A stretch of DNA of 16,557 bases from Sutterella sp. (GTDB lineage: Bacteria > Pseudomonadota > Gammaproteobacteria > Burkholderiales > Burkholderiaceae_F): NCBI GenBank assembly GCA_020025915.1, contig JAHHRH010000030.1, positions 1 to 16,557 of the forward strand, given 5' to 3'. Of this stretch, positions 4,334 through 12,178 are shown one piece after another. How positions within the stretch are numbered: position 1 is the stretch's first letter; each line of letters starts with the position of its first letter. The notes beneath the pieces were generated by a model. That model searched no databases, was not told where the DNA came from, and saw only the letters and a list, made by a program, of their open reading frames with translations. The position numbers and the translations under genes are program-made.

Positions 4334-6301
4334 ATGCGACCTCATCGCCTCATGCAAGCCGTGGCTTGCGCCCTTCCCTCTTTATGCACTTTTTCTGCCT
4401 CTGCTCAACAACTCCCCGCTGTCACAGTGGTAGGTGTTGTGCCTTCATCGCAAAGCACTTCAGTTGAAGCTGGCTTTGGTGTCATGAAAAACGTCGTGAC
4501 GGCACAGGCACTCCAAAATCAAAATGCCATGGACTTTAATGACACGTTGAAGAACGTCCCTGGCGTGATGACGACTTCGACTACCATGTTAGGTAGTCAG
4601 ACAGGGGCATCCTTATTTATTCGTGGGCGTGGCGCAAGTCACCCTAGTCCCGATTTGCTCGTGCAGTTTGATGGCGTGCCGCGTATGGGCGCGCTTTATG
4701 GTCAGACCATGGGTGACGGTATCGCCGTGAATACGATTCGTGATGTTGAAGTCTTTACGAGCCCGGCCCCGGCTTATTTTGGTTCTGGATATGCGCTTGT
4801 GAATGTGAAGCCTGCCTATATGAATCAGGACGGACACTTTGGCGAAATATCGCTCGCTGGAGGGTCACACCAAAGCTTTAGAGAGTCTCTGACGGCTGGG
4901 CTCAAAGAAGGCGCTTTTGACTTCTATGCCGCACAAAGTTGGTTGTCAACCGACGGGCACCGAGATCATTCGCGTGCAAATCAGCAAAACTACTACGTCA
5001 ATATGGGGCTCGCTTTGAATGATCATTGGGAAGCGCGTCTCTTAGTCAATCAAGTATATGGTCAGACGCAAGAGCCATTAAGTACGCTAGATCGCGATCC
5101 TACGCATCAGGACATGTCTTTGCCGCGTTATGACACCAATGCGACCTTTACGACGGTGTCACTTAACCACCAGTATGATCGTGCCGATGGTTACCTAAAG
5201 CTCTATTGGAACGACACGACCTTTGACATTAAAAACGAAAATTTTGGCCAAGCCGATTCTGAACAAAAGATTCGCCTTTATGGCCTACGTGCTCGGGAAA
5301 CCTTGTTCCCGACCGATGAAACCCAAGTGATGTTTGGGTTCGATCTTGATCGACAGGTTCTTCAGAATTCGCAACTCAAGATAACGACAGGCCAAACAAC
5401 TGTTTGGGATTTCCCTGATGTGTCCGTCTTTTCGCCCTACGCAGCGCTAAGCCACTTGGTTGGTGACGAAGCATCTTGGTGGGTAAAACCGAGCGCCGGT
5501 TTAAGATGGTTTCACAACAATCTCTTTGGTAATCAGACCGCACCTCAGGCAGGCTTGACTATTGGGTACGCAGAGACGTCGTTGTCTCTTGATTATGCCC
5601 GTGGCGTCAACTATCCCTCGCCCGTGGTTTTGCAAGGGGCGTTGCACTCTGGCAAGTGGGCTAACGTCAAGCCCGAAATCGTAGACCATTATGAACTTCG
5701 CTTGTCGCACGATTGGGATCAGGTTGCCTCAACGAGTGTTGCTGTCTTTGATGACCGTGGTCGAGATCGCTTCCGTGCCTTTATGAGCCCAAACTCAGGA
5801 TGGCTCAATCAGATGAACGATCCGATTGGTCGATATAAGATCACGGGCGTTGAAGTCGCGGGTACCCTAAAGCCCGTGGATACCCTTGAAGTCTTCGGGT
5901 CGGCTACCTGGATGAAGGTCAGTGCCACGGGAGCGGATCACAAAACAGCGACGCATATGCCCTACACACCTAAGCTCATGATGAAGGCTGGGGTTGATTG
6001 GACGTTTATGCCCCGTACTCGACTTTATGCCGATATTCAGCATATGCGAGACGTTTATGCCGGTACCACAGTTCGTGGTGGTTCCAACCCCTTTGGCATG
6101 AAAGATGGCACAAAACTCAAGGATATTACGCTCCTTAATGCGCGTTTAAGCCGAACATTTGATGATTCGTCTTGGTCTCTCAAGGATTCGGAAGTCTTTA
6201 TTGCCGTTGATAACCTGTTAGACCATCAATATTGTTACCAAGATGGCTATCCGATGCCAGGCATGACCTGGTTGGTCGGGACAACCCTTCGCTTCGAATA
6301 A
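4334..6301 (+). CDS. TonB-dependent outer-membrane receptor
   Basis: This 655-residue protein is the first gene of the uptake operon. A signal peptide (residues 1-24, cleavage after SASA) is followed by QLPAVTVVG, which resembles a TonB box. The plug domain (about 45-165) shows ALQNQNAMDFNDTLKNVPGV, SLFIRGRGAS and QFDGVPRMG. The rest is a 22-strand-type barrel rich in alternating aromatic segments, ending in VDNLLDHQY and the aromatic terminal strand (GTTLRFE). It would bind a substrate at the cell surface and pass it to the periplasm using the TonB/ExbBD encoded downstream. The length is typical of receptors for metals, siderophores or cobalamin. The substrate cannot be read from sequence; the ABC genes suggest a metal or metal chelate. 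The ATG has only a weak ribosome-binding site, and an alternative start is Met7. Confidence 0.93.
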   Translation: MRPHRLMQAVACALPSLCTFSASAQQLPAVTVVGVVPSSQSTSVEAGFGVMKNVVTAQALQNQNAMDFNDTLKNVPGVMTTSTTMLGSQTGASLFIRGRGASHPSPDLLVQFDGVPRMGALYGQTMGDGIAVNTIRDVEVFTSPAPAYFGSGYALVNVKPAYMNQDGHFGEISLAGGSHQSFRESLTAGLKEGAFDFYAAQSWLSTDGHRDHSRANQQNYYVNMGLALNDHWEARLLVNQVYGQTQEPLSTLDRDPTHQDMSLPRYDTNATFTTVSLNHQYDRADGYLKLYWNDTTFDIKNENFGQADSEQKIRLYGLRARETLFPTDETQVMFGFDLDRQVLQNSQLKITTGQTTVWDFPDVSVFSPYAALSHLVGDEASWWVKPSAGLRWFHNNLFGNQTAPQAGLTIGYAETSLSLDYARGVNYPSPVVLQGALHSGKWANVKPEIVDHYELRLSHDWDQVASTSVAVFDDRGRDRFRAFMSPNSGWLNQMNDPIGRYKITGVEVAGTLKPVDTLEVFGSATWMKVSATGADHKTATHMPYTPKLMMKAGVDWTFMPRTRLYADIQHMRDVYAGTTVRGGSNPFGMKDGTKLKDITLLNARLSRTFDDSSWSLKDSEVFIAVDNLLDHQYCYQDGYPMPGMTWLVGTTLRFE

Positions 6302-6319
6302 ACAATCATAAGGACAACC

Positions 6320-6922
6320 ATGGCACAAACGAACGCTAAAGCGCAGTTTTTTGATGAACATGCCAAAGGGTGGGAAGAACGAAACTATCCCCCTGAAGTA
6401 CGTGCGCGTCTTGTGCCTTTGGTGGCGTCTTTCCCTCTCAAAGACGGAGACACCGTCTTAGATGTGGGTTGCGGTGAAGGGGTGTTGGTACCTTACTTGC
6501 GTGAGCATGTGGGTGAGACCGGTCGTTTGATCGAGCTCGATCCTTCTGAGGTAATGCTCCGAGGGGTAGCCCAAAAGGATCACGGTCGACCCTGGTTATT
6601 GAAAGCTGCGGTGGAATCGATTCCCCTACTCTCAGAATCGATCGATACGGTGATTGCCTTTGCGTGTTTTCCGCATTTTGAAGATGCCAAACGTGCCGTT
6701 AAGGAAATATTTAGAGTCACCAAGTCTGGGGGCTTTGTGGTTGTGGCTCATCTATTAAGCCGCGAAGAACTTCGTCAGCATCATGCACAACATTTTCAGG
6801 TTGAGCATGACGTATTGCCTGATGATCTTACGATGCGTACGCTCTTTGAAGTCGCCGGTTGGCACGATGTCACGATTGAAGAGGCTCCTGGGCTTTATCG
6901 TCTTGTGGCGCATAAACCTTAA
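6320..6922 (+). CDS. Class I SAM-dependent methyltransferase of the uptake operon
   Basis: This is a 200-residue cytoplasmic Rossmann-fold methyltransferase. Motif I is VLDVGCGEG (47-55), the acidic ribose-binding end of strand 2 is ELD (72-74), and VIAFACFPHFEDAKRAVKEI (111-130) corresponds to motifs IV-V, followed by VTKSGGFVVVAH (133-144). FFDEHAKGWE (10-19) at the start is typical of the Methyltransf_11 group. A basic, His-rich element after strand 5 (LSREELRQHHAQH, 146-158) may help bind the acceptor. The gene lies between the receptor and the binding protein (18-nt and 12-nt gaps, ribosome-binding site AAGGAC), so it is very probably part of the uptake pathway. It could modify an imported chelator or ligand to release or trap metal. 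It is not a ubiquinone, porphyrin or cobalamin biosynthesis methyltransferase by obvious motif, and its substrate is unknown. Confidence 0.88.
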   Translation: MAQTNAKAQFFDEHAKGWEERNYPPEVRARLVPLVASFPLKDGDTVLDVGCGEGVLVPYLREHVGETGRLIELDPSEVMLRGVAQKDHGRPWLLKAAVESIPLLSESIDTVIAFACFPHFEDAKRAVKEIFRVTKSGGFVVVAHLLSREELRQHHAQHFQVEHDVLPDDLTMRTLFEVAGWHDVTIEEAPGLYRLVAHKP

Positions 6923-6934
6923 AGCGAGGAACTC

Positions 6935-7825
6935 ATGGTTCGTCGTGCTTTATTAAAAGGTTTATTGAGTGCTTGTGCGTATTCGTCGGTAGGCGCTTCG
7001 ATGGGAATATGGTCTCAGGGCGTGTTTGCGCAAAAGTCTTATTCGAATGTAACAAACGAGACGGCTACGCGCTTTGTGGTGGGGACGTCGCTTATTGCAG
7101 ATATTTTGTCTGACCTTTTGCCTGAGGCTAAGATCTTGACCCTTTCGCAAGGATCAAGCTGCCCAATGCATGGTGATATGAAGTCTCAGGACGCCTTTGC
7201 TGCGTCTGAAGCGGACATGATTTTGATTCATGACTTTCAGACAAATATCCCGGCGATCCATGGCATCTTAACAGCCGCGTCGCATCCTGGACTACGGTTA
7301 GAAATCCTTAAGGTAGGTGGCAATTGGATGACACCACCCGTTCAAAAAGCTGCGTCACAAATGATCGCTCAAAGTTTAGCCAAGGCGTTTCCTGCGATCA
7401 CGGCGATAGTGAATGCGAATCTCGCCCAGCGTCTAACGAAAATTGATGCGTTAACACTTGAACTCGAAACGCAGTTATCACCGATGCGTGGTTGTCCGGT
7501 GATTGCTTCTGAACGACAAGCAGACTTTTTGGTGTGGGCAGGCTTCAAGGTTGAAGCGACCTATATGACAGCACAAGACTTGAGTCCAATGGCGCTCATT
7601 CAATTGATTCGTTTAGGGCGTGACAAAGGGATTGTGGCTATTATTGATAACCAACAATCGGGCGCAAATTTGGGTGGCGCTTTGGCGTCTGAATTAAAGA
7701 TTCCGCATGTAACACTTTCGAATTTTCCTGTGCCCAATACCCACGAGTCCACCTTCTATTCGCTATTACAGGCCAACGTGGTTCGTTTGTCGGCTGCTAC
7801 TTCGAAAGTGCTTTCACACCCATGA
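6935..7825 (+). CDS. TroA/ZnuA-superfamily metal ABC binding protein, atypical
   Basis: This 296-residue periplasmic binding protein belongs to the cluster A-I (ZnuA/TroA/PsaA) superfamily. The N-terminus VRRALLKGLLSA (2-13) resembles a Tat signal, and cleavage is likely after VFA (30-32). The first lobe has VVGTSLIADILSDLLP and, where ZnuA proteins carry their first His ligand, SSCPMHGDMKSQD (74-86). Candidate ligands there are C76, H79 and D81. Where ZnuA has DPHxW, this protein has GNWMTPP (129-135) without His. The second lobe has ASERQADFLVWAGF (191-204, E193) and IDNQQSGANLGGAL (237-250, D238). There is no His-rich loop. The metal may therefore not be zinc, or may arrive bound to a ligand. 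The TGA overlaps the ATPase ATG. Confidence 0.85.
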   Translation: MVRRALLKGLLSACAYSSVGASMGIWSQGVFAQKSYSNVTNETATRFVVGTSLIADILSDLLPEAKILTLSQGSSCPMHGDMKSQDAFAASEADMILIHDFQTNIPAIHGILTAASHPGLRLEILKVGGNWMTPPVQKAASQMIAQSLAKAFPAITAIVNANLAQRLTKIDALTLELETQLSPMRGCPVIASERQADFLVWAGFKVEATYMTAQDLSPMALIQLIRLGRDKGIVAIIDNQQSGANLGGALASELKIPHVTLSNFPVPNTHESTFYSLLQANVVRLSAATSKVLSHP

Positions 7826-8607
7826 CGCCGTCTGCAAAACCTTTAGCTGAGCTTCAAAACGTGTCCGTGCGAGCTCAGCATCAAACCATTTTGTCTGACG
7901 TGTCGCTTTCAATACATTCGGGCGACTTTATGGGATTGATTGGCCCTAATGGTGCAGGTAAAACTACCCTTCTCGGGCTTTTTAATGGACTTACAAAGGC
8001 GTCAAACGGCTATGTACGATTCGAAGGCTCACTTTTGACCCCGTTCACACAACGTCGGTTGCGACTTGATATTGGGTACGTGTTTCAGTCAATCCTGGTG
8101 GACAAACAAATGCCCGTGACGGTTTTTGAAACGGTGCTCTCTGGTACCTTTGGTCGCTTAGGGCTTTTTAGACGACCTGGTGATCAAGAACGACGGCTCG
8201 CACAAACGTGCCTTGAGGCTGTTGGTCTTCCTGATTTAGCTGATCGCCCTTTGGGTGCGTTGTCGGGGGGGCAATTACAGCGTGTCGCGATTGCTCGCGC
8301 TTTAGCCCAGCGCCCAAAACTTCTTCTGCTCGATGAACCGACGTCTGCTTTGGACTGGGAAGCGCAGCGCGCCATTTTGCATTTAATTGCTGATTTACAA
8401 AAGTCCTATGGCTTTGCGGTGGTGATGGCGACACATGACTTAAATGCGGTGTTGCAACTCTGTGAACAAGCGATTCTTTTGGAAGCTGGTCGTGTGTTGG
8501 CCGTAGGAGATAGTCAATCCGTGATGACAGCAGAGCGCTTGTCGACGCTTTATCGAGTGCCTATCGACGTGAGTCATGTCAATGATCGCCCAGTGGTGCT
8601 CTTTTAA
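7822..8607 (+). CDS. Metal-type ABC transporter ATPase (ZnuC/MntB-like)
   Basis: This 261-residue protein is the cytoplasmic nucleotide-binding subunit of the importer. Walker A is GPNGAGKTT (41-49), the Q-loop glutamine is in YVFQ (86-89), the signature is LSGGQLQR (147-154), Walker B is LLLLDE (167-172) with the D-loop SALD (175-178), and the H-loop is ATHD (203-206). All catalytic elements are intact. It starts within the binding protein's stop codon (ATGA overlap) and is followed 12 nt later by the permease, the standard A-C-B arrangement of cluster A-I importers. The overall sequence fits the zinc/manganese family (COG1121) better than the FecE/BtuD group, but that split is not decisive by eye. 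Confidence 0.92.
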   Translation: MTPSAKPLAELQNVSVRAQHQTILSDVSLSIHSGDFMGLIGPNGAGKTTLLGLFNGLTKASNGYVRFEGSLLTPFTQRRLRLDIGYVFQSILVDKQMPVTVFETVLSGTFGRLGLFRRPGDQERRLAQTCLEAVGLPDLADRPLGALSGGQLQRVAIARALAQRPKLLLLDEPTSALDWEAQRAILHLIADLQKSYGFAVVMATHDLNAVLQLCEQAILLEAGRVLAVGDSQSVMTAERLSTLYRVPIDVSHVNDRPVVLF

Positions 8608-8619
8608 GGGACTGACGGT

Positions 8620-9435
8620 ATGGATTGGCTTCAATATGAATTCATGCAACGAGCCCTTGCTATGGGGCTCTTGTCTGGTGCTACCTGTGGGGTGCTTGGC
8701 GTCTTTATTGCTCTGTGGCGTATTGGGTTTATTGGGATCTGCATTTCGCATGCCGCCTTTGCGGGGGCTTTGTTGGCTCTTTGGGGTGGGTTGCCAGCGC
8801 TTCCCGGTGCCTTGATTGGGAGCGTGGGCGCAGCGAGCGTCGCGGGGTCTTTGACACGTAAAGCTACTTTTACGCCTGACGCGGCGGTAAGTATTATTTT
8901 TTCTGTCATGTTGAGTTTGGCGATTTTGGCGTTGGGTATGTTGCCTGCGAGCCAAACGGATGGCCTTACGTTCCTTTGGGGGAATTTATTAACTGCTCAA
9001 TGGTCTGATATTGCCGTGATGGGGGGCATTACCGTGGCGCTTGTTGGTTTTCTGTGGTTTTTCTTTAAAGAGATTCAAGCGACCTTGACGCAGCGTGAAG
9101 CCGCCGAAGCGATGGGGTTACCCGTCAAAACCATTTATTACGGCAGTCTCACGCTTTTGAGTTTAATCGTGGCGTTTTCGTTGCAATCTATTGGCGGATT
9201 ATTAATCTATGCCTTGATGGTAACGCCTGCTGTCACCGCGCTACAGTTGTGTTCGAGTCTCAAGGCGACCTTTTGGTCTGCGGGAGGCTTTGGGGCATTG
9301 TCGGTTGTGATCGGGTTGGTCGCTTCAACTGCTTGGGCCATCCCCACAGGTGTGGCGATTGTCTTGAGTGCTACAGTGCTTTTGATGGTGGCTTATGTTA
9401 TCTCGCCCAAACGCCATTCGTTTCGTCAGTCTTAA
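8620..9435 (+). CDS. Metal-type ABC transporter permease (ABC-3 family, ZnuB-like)
   Basis: This 271-residue inner-membrane protein has about seven to eight hydrophobic segments (roughly residues 15-35, 40-58, 62-80, 90-108, 130-150, 175-195, 196-212, 225-262). Family landmarks of ABC-3 permeases are visible: GVLGVFIALWRIGFIG followed by SHAAFAGALLA (43-53), REAAEAMGLPV (159-169) as the cytoplasmic coupling segment that touches the ATPase, and GGLLIYALMVTPAVTAL (192-208) in the late membrane helices. It would form a homodimeric channel paired with two copies of the upstream ATPase. It is expressed from the same transcript, with ten bases to tonB. Confidence 0.9.
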   Translation: MDWLQYEFMQRALAMGLLSGATCGVLGVFIALWRIGFIGICISHAAFAGALLALWGGLPALPGALIGSVGAASVAGSLTRKATFTPDAAVSIIFSVMLSLAILALGMLPASQTDGLTFLWGNLLTAQWSDIAVMGGITVALVGFLWFFFKEIQATLTQREAAEAMGLPVKTIYYGSLTLLSLIVAFSLQSIGGLLIYALMVTPAVTALQLCSSLKATFWSAGGFGALSVVIGLVASTAWAIPTGVAIVLSATVLLMVAYVISPKRHSFRQS

Positions 9436-9445
9436 TGGGTGAAGC

Positions 9446-10237
9446 ATGACGAAAGACGCTCCTCGTTGGCTGATGCTTGGCGGCTTAGTGGTTGTGGGAC
9501 ATTTGGGCGCTTTTGGGTTGATACAAAGTGCTGTGCCTGAGACCCCATCTACGATGCTTGGACAGACGAACATCATCACGGCGATGGTGAGTGTTGAAGA
9601 TGACAGTCATCATAGAGAGCCCCTTAATGACCAAACGGAGGCCTCAGCTAAACCCGCGTTAGCCGATACCAAGTTGTTTGAATCTACGTTGGTTGATCCA
9701 CCGCCAAGTACACCAGCCACAATGTCTAAAGCGAATGAAGATAACGCCGTTAAGCCTCAAAAGGTTGAACCTAAAGTGGCACAGAGGTCTCAGTCACGAT
9801 TACAGCCTCAGGTGACGAAGCCCGCACCGTCTAGGCCAGTCAAGACGAACTCACTGCCGCCTCGATCTATGAATCCCAAGACCACTTCAGGTGAAGAGAC
9901 TGGTCGTGGTGAGATGACAGGTACAGCGCCATCAGGCGCTAGTGCCCAAACTTTTGTTGGGCCATCGGCTTCTGCGGACTATCTCAATAACCCGTATCCT
10001 AAGTACCCCAAGGTTAGTCTCATGCGTAAAGAAGTCGGAACCGTATGGTTGACGCTTACTGTGACAGCTGAGGGCTTCGCGAAGGACGTTCAAGTCAAAC
10101 AAACGAGCGGCTATCCTCGCCTTGATAAAGCAGCATTAGAAGCGGTCAAGAGGTGGCGCTTTAGACCAGCACGGCGCTTTGAGCAACCAGTCGACGCCGA
10201 ATACGAACTCCCTATTCACTTCAAACTCAAAGAATAA
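9446..10237 (+). CDS. tonB: TonB energy transducer
   Basis: This 263-residue protein has one N-terminal membrane helix (about 8-27), which carries the conserved histidine of TonB helices (H19 in VVVGHLGAF). A long Pro/Lys/Ser-rich periplasm-spanning region follows (about 50-165; PPPSTPA, KPAPSRP). The C-terminal TonB domain (about 175-263) has YPKYPKVSLMRKEVGTVWL, the YPRLDKAALEAVKRWRF segment typical of the family, and a final strand ending HFKLKE. It transmits proton-motive energy from ExbB/ExbD to the receptor. Its place between the permease and exbB in the same operon suggests it is dedicated to this receptor rather than being the cell's general TonB. Confidence 0.95.
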   Translation: MTKDAPRWLMLGGLVVVGHLGAFGLIQSAVPETPSTMLGQTNIITAMVSVEDDSHHREPLNDQTEASAKPALADTKLFESTLVDPPPSTPATMSKANEDNAVKPQKVEPKVAQRSQSRLQPQVTKPAPSRPVKTNSLPPRSMNPKTTSGEETGRGEMTGTAPSGASAQTFVGPSASADYLNNPYPKYPKVSLMRKEVGTVWLTLTVTAEGFAKDVQVKQTSGYPRLDKAALEAVKRWRFRPARRFEQPVDAEYELPIHFKLKE

Positions 10238-10238
10238 A

Positions 10239-10841
10239 ATGGTTTTTGAAAGTATCATCGAACTTTGGCAAAACGCTGACGGAGTGATTCGCGGCTGTAC
10301 CCTTCTCCTCTTTGTGATGTCTGTGTTGGCTTGGACCGTGATCTTAGGACGTGCTTGGCATTATGGCTGTTTTTCTCGTCAGTATTTAAGACCGCAGGGC
10401 GCTATGCCTAGTAGCATACAGCGTGTACAAGCGTTTCAAGGGAATGCTGAGCAACGTCACCTAACACTTCAAACCGCTGTGGATGAAGAAGGATTACGGT
10501 TGAGTGGCGGCCTGGTGATTCCAGCGCTCGTGGGTTCAACGGCACCATTTGTTGGTCTTTTGGGTACCGTTTGGGGTATTTATTTAACCATGATTAAGCT
10601 TAGTAGCCAAGGTAGCCAAGAACGCCTCTTGACGATTGCTGATGTTGCGGGTCCTGTGGGGGAAACGCTCATTATGACGGCTTTGGGGTTGGCGGTAGCG
10701 ATTCCCGCCGTCATAGGCTACAACCTCTTAGAAAAATGGCGTCAGCGATTAGTTGTACAACTTGCCATCCAAGTGAATCGTTGGTTGGTAGAAGAGACCT
10801 ATCAGTCAAGTCACGATGAGACACAGAAGGTTCGTGCATGA
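10239..10841 (+). CDS. exbB: ExbB proton-channel subunit
   Basis: This 200-residue MotA/TolQ/ExbB-family protein begins one base after the tonB stop. A longer in-frame reading from 10179 would overlap tonB and adds only a Ser/Asn-rich stretch, so ATG 10239 is chosen. Helix 1 is at about 17-37 and helix 2 at 92-120 (ALVGSTAPFVGLLGTVWGIY). Helix 3 at 136-163 holds GETLIMTALGLAVAIPAV, with the conserved Glu142 and Thr147 that correspond to E. coli ExbB Glu176 and Thr181. It forms the pentameric channel around ExbD. Initiation is probably coupled to tonB translation, since only a weak ribosome-binding site is seen. Confidence 0.93.
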   Translation: MVFESIIELWQNADGVIRGCTLLLFVMSVLAWTVILGRAWHYGCFSRQYLRPQGAMPSSIQRVQAFQGNAEQRHLTLQTAVDEEGLRLSGGLVIPALVGSTAPFVGLLGTVWGIYLTMIKLSSQGSQERLLTIADVAGPVGETLIMTALGLAVAIPAVIGYNLLEKWRQRLVVQLAIQVNRWLVEETYQSSHDETQKVRA

Positions 10842-11260
10842 CACCGATACGCCCTAGTCAAACGAGTGGCTCCAATAGTTTGATCACTGATATGAATGTG
10901 ACTCCGATGGTCGATGTGATGTTGGTGCTCCTTGTGATTTTTATGATCACAGCCCCTTTGATGTTTCGCTATCAACCTTTAGATTTGCCTAAAGAACCGC
11001 TTGAAGCCACCCAATCAGATGCCTCGATGGTTACCTTGTCGATTACAGCCGATGGAGCGCTTTTTGTGGATGGCATTGAAATCTCAGAAGATGATTTTGT
11101 GAGCTTGATGTCGGCCAAAGGGGCCAAGGCTACGTTCTCTGGCCTACGAATCATGGCCGATACCTCCCTACCCTATGGACGCTTACTCCACGTCATGCGC
11201 CTATTGCAAGCCACAGGTATTACGAAAATGACGTTTGTGTCAGCACCCAATGCGCCTTAA
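10838..11260 (+). CDS. exbD: ExbD proton-channel subunit
   Basis: This 140-residue ExbD/TolR-family protein overlaps the exbB stop by four bases (ATGA). The single membrane helix (about 23-43) carries the essential proton-carrying aspartate, Asp26 in NVTPMVDVMLVLLVIFM. The conserved NVTPMVD motif is complete. The periplasmic domain (about 45-140) starts QPLDLPKE and ends in the MRLLQATGITKMTFVS segment typical of the family. It is the last gene of the operon and is followed by a terminator hairpin. Confidence 0.95.
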   Translation: MTPIRPSQTSGSNSLITDMNVTPMVDVMLVLLVIFMITAPLMFRYQPLDLPKEPLEATQSDASMVTLSITADGALFVDGIEISEDDFVSLMSAKGAKATFSGLRIMADTSLPYGRLLHVMRLLQATGITKMTFVSAPNAP

Positions 11261-11288
11261 AGGTACGAGCGCTATTTAAGCAACATGT

Positions 11289-11318
11289 CGAAGGATAAAC
11301 ATACGAAGGATAAACATA
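11289..11318 (+). repeat. Tandem 15-bp duplication
   Basis: CGAAGGATAAACATA occurs twice head to tail (11289-11303 and 11304-11318), identical, in the gap between exbD and the terminator. It looks like a replication-slippage duplication; no function is apparent. Confidence 0.8.
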
Positions 11319-11335
11319 CAAATCCAGGTGATGTT

Positions 11336-11373
11336 GGATCCGATCAAAGCATAGTTGGCCGGATCCTTTATTT
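11336..11373 (+). terminator. Candidate terminator of the uptake operon
   Basis: GGATCCG (11336-11342) pairs with CGGATCC (11360-11366), and inner CAA/TTG can extend the stem. TTTATTT follows at 11367-11373. The T-tract is interrupted and overlaps the stop codon region of the convergent E1-like gene, so the two transcripts end face to face. Confidence 0.6.
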
Positions 11374-12160
11374 ATGCAAGTTGTCCGCAGGTGGGACAGC
11401 GACGACGGCGCCCCACTTTGATCGTATCAAATCGCATCGAGAGCGCGTCAACAAAGAGAAGCTGACCGCAGAGCGTAGAGCCAATGCCCGCTGCAATCTT
11501 CAAGGCTTCGCAGGCTTGCATCGTGCCAATGATGCCTGTGACGGCTGAAAATACGCCAACGTCGGCAGCCTTAACGTCGTTACTTGCATCATCTTCTTCA
11601 AAAATACATTCAAAGCAAGGGGACGCAGGGTTCGTCGGATCAAAGACTGTTAATTGGCCTGTAAAACGGACGGCGGACGCAAAGACCAGTGGTTTACCCG
11701 CTTCTCTCGCTGCCCGTGACACTGCAATACGCGTGGCGAGATTGTCAGTACAGTCCAAAATCACGTCTGCTTTTTTGACGAGCGTCTTTAACCGAATCGA
11801 ATCGGCATAGTCAGTAACAGGCGTAACCACACAGTGGGGCGTGAGACGTGCAACGGCCTCAAGCGCACTCACTGCTTTGTTGAGTCCCACTGCGCTCGTG
11901 CAATGAAGAATCTGACGACTTAAATTGGAGGTTGAGACGGTATCGGAGTCTACGACAGTAATGCGGCCAGCACCCGCTGCTGCCAAGTACATGATGGCCG
12001 GAGACCCTAAGCCCCCAGCGCCAATCACTAAGAAGTGCGCTTGACTAATGGCCTTTTGGCCTTCTTCGCCGAGTTCACGTAAAAGCATTTGGCGGCTGAC
12101 ACGTTCACGCAAATCACCGTTCATCGTGAAGTCCACAGGCTTTGTGCTATTTTTGATCAT
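11372..12160 (-). CDS. MoeB/ThiF/HesA-family E1-like adenylyltransferase
   Basis: This 262-residue enzyme belongs to the family that adenylates the C-terminal glycine of a small sulfur-carrier protein (MoaD, ThiS or similar). The ATP-binding loop is GAGGLG (47-52), the acidic residues D71 and D73 are in VDSDTVSTSNLSRQ with R82, and DCTDN is at 136-140. The structural zinc is held by CFEC (182-185) and CPTC (255-258). There is no rhodanese domain, so it is the short MoeB/ThiF form. ATG 12160 is chosen because GGAG (12170-12173) lies nine bases upstream. An in-frame GTG at 12175 would include that ribosome-binding site in the coding region. It follows cysK by 18 nt and is probably cotranscribed, hinting at a sulfur-transfer role. 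MoeB and ThiF cannot be separated by eye, and no moa or thi genes are nearby. Confidence 0.85.
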   Translation of the reverse strand: MIKNSTKPVDFTMNGDLRERVSRQMLLRELGEEGQKAISQAHFLVIGAGGLGSPAIMYLAAAGAGRITVVDSDTVSTSNLSRQILHCTSAVGLNKAVSALEAVARLTPHCVVTPVTDYADSIRLKTLVKKADVILDCTDNLATRIAVSRAAREAGKPLVFASAVRFTGQLTVFDPTNPASPCFECIFEEDDASNDVKAADVGVFSAVTGIIGTMQACEALKIAAGIGSTLCGQLLFVDALSMRFDTIKVGRRRRCPTCGQLA

Positions 12161-12178
12161 TCTCTGTTGCTCCACAAT

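Noticed and set aside
8440..8955. 171-codon minus-strand open frame
   Set aside because: It lies antisense across the ABC ATPase and permease genes, which have clear motifs. Its Gln/Arg/His-rich composition is that of a shadow.
10179..10238. N-terminal extension of ExbB
   Set aside because: It overlaps the tonB end in another frame and adds a low-complexity Ser/Asn stretch. ATG 10239 fits the family start.
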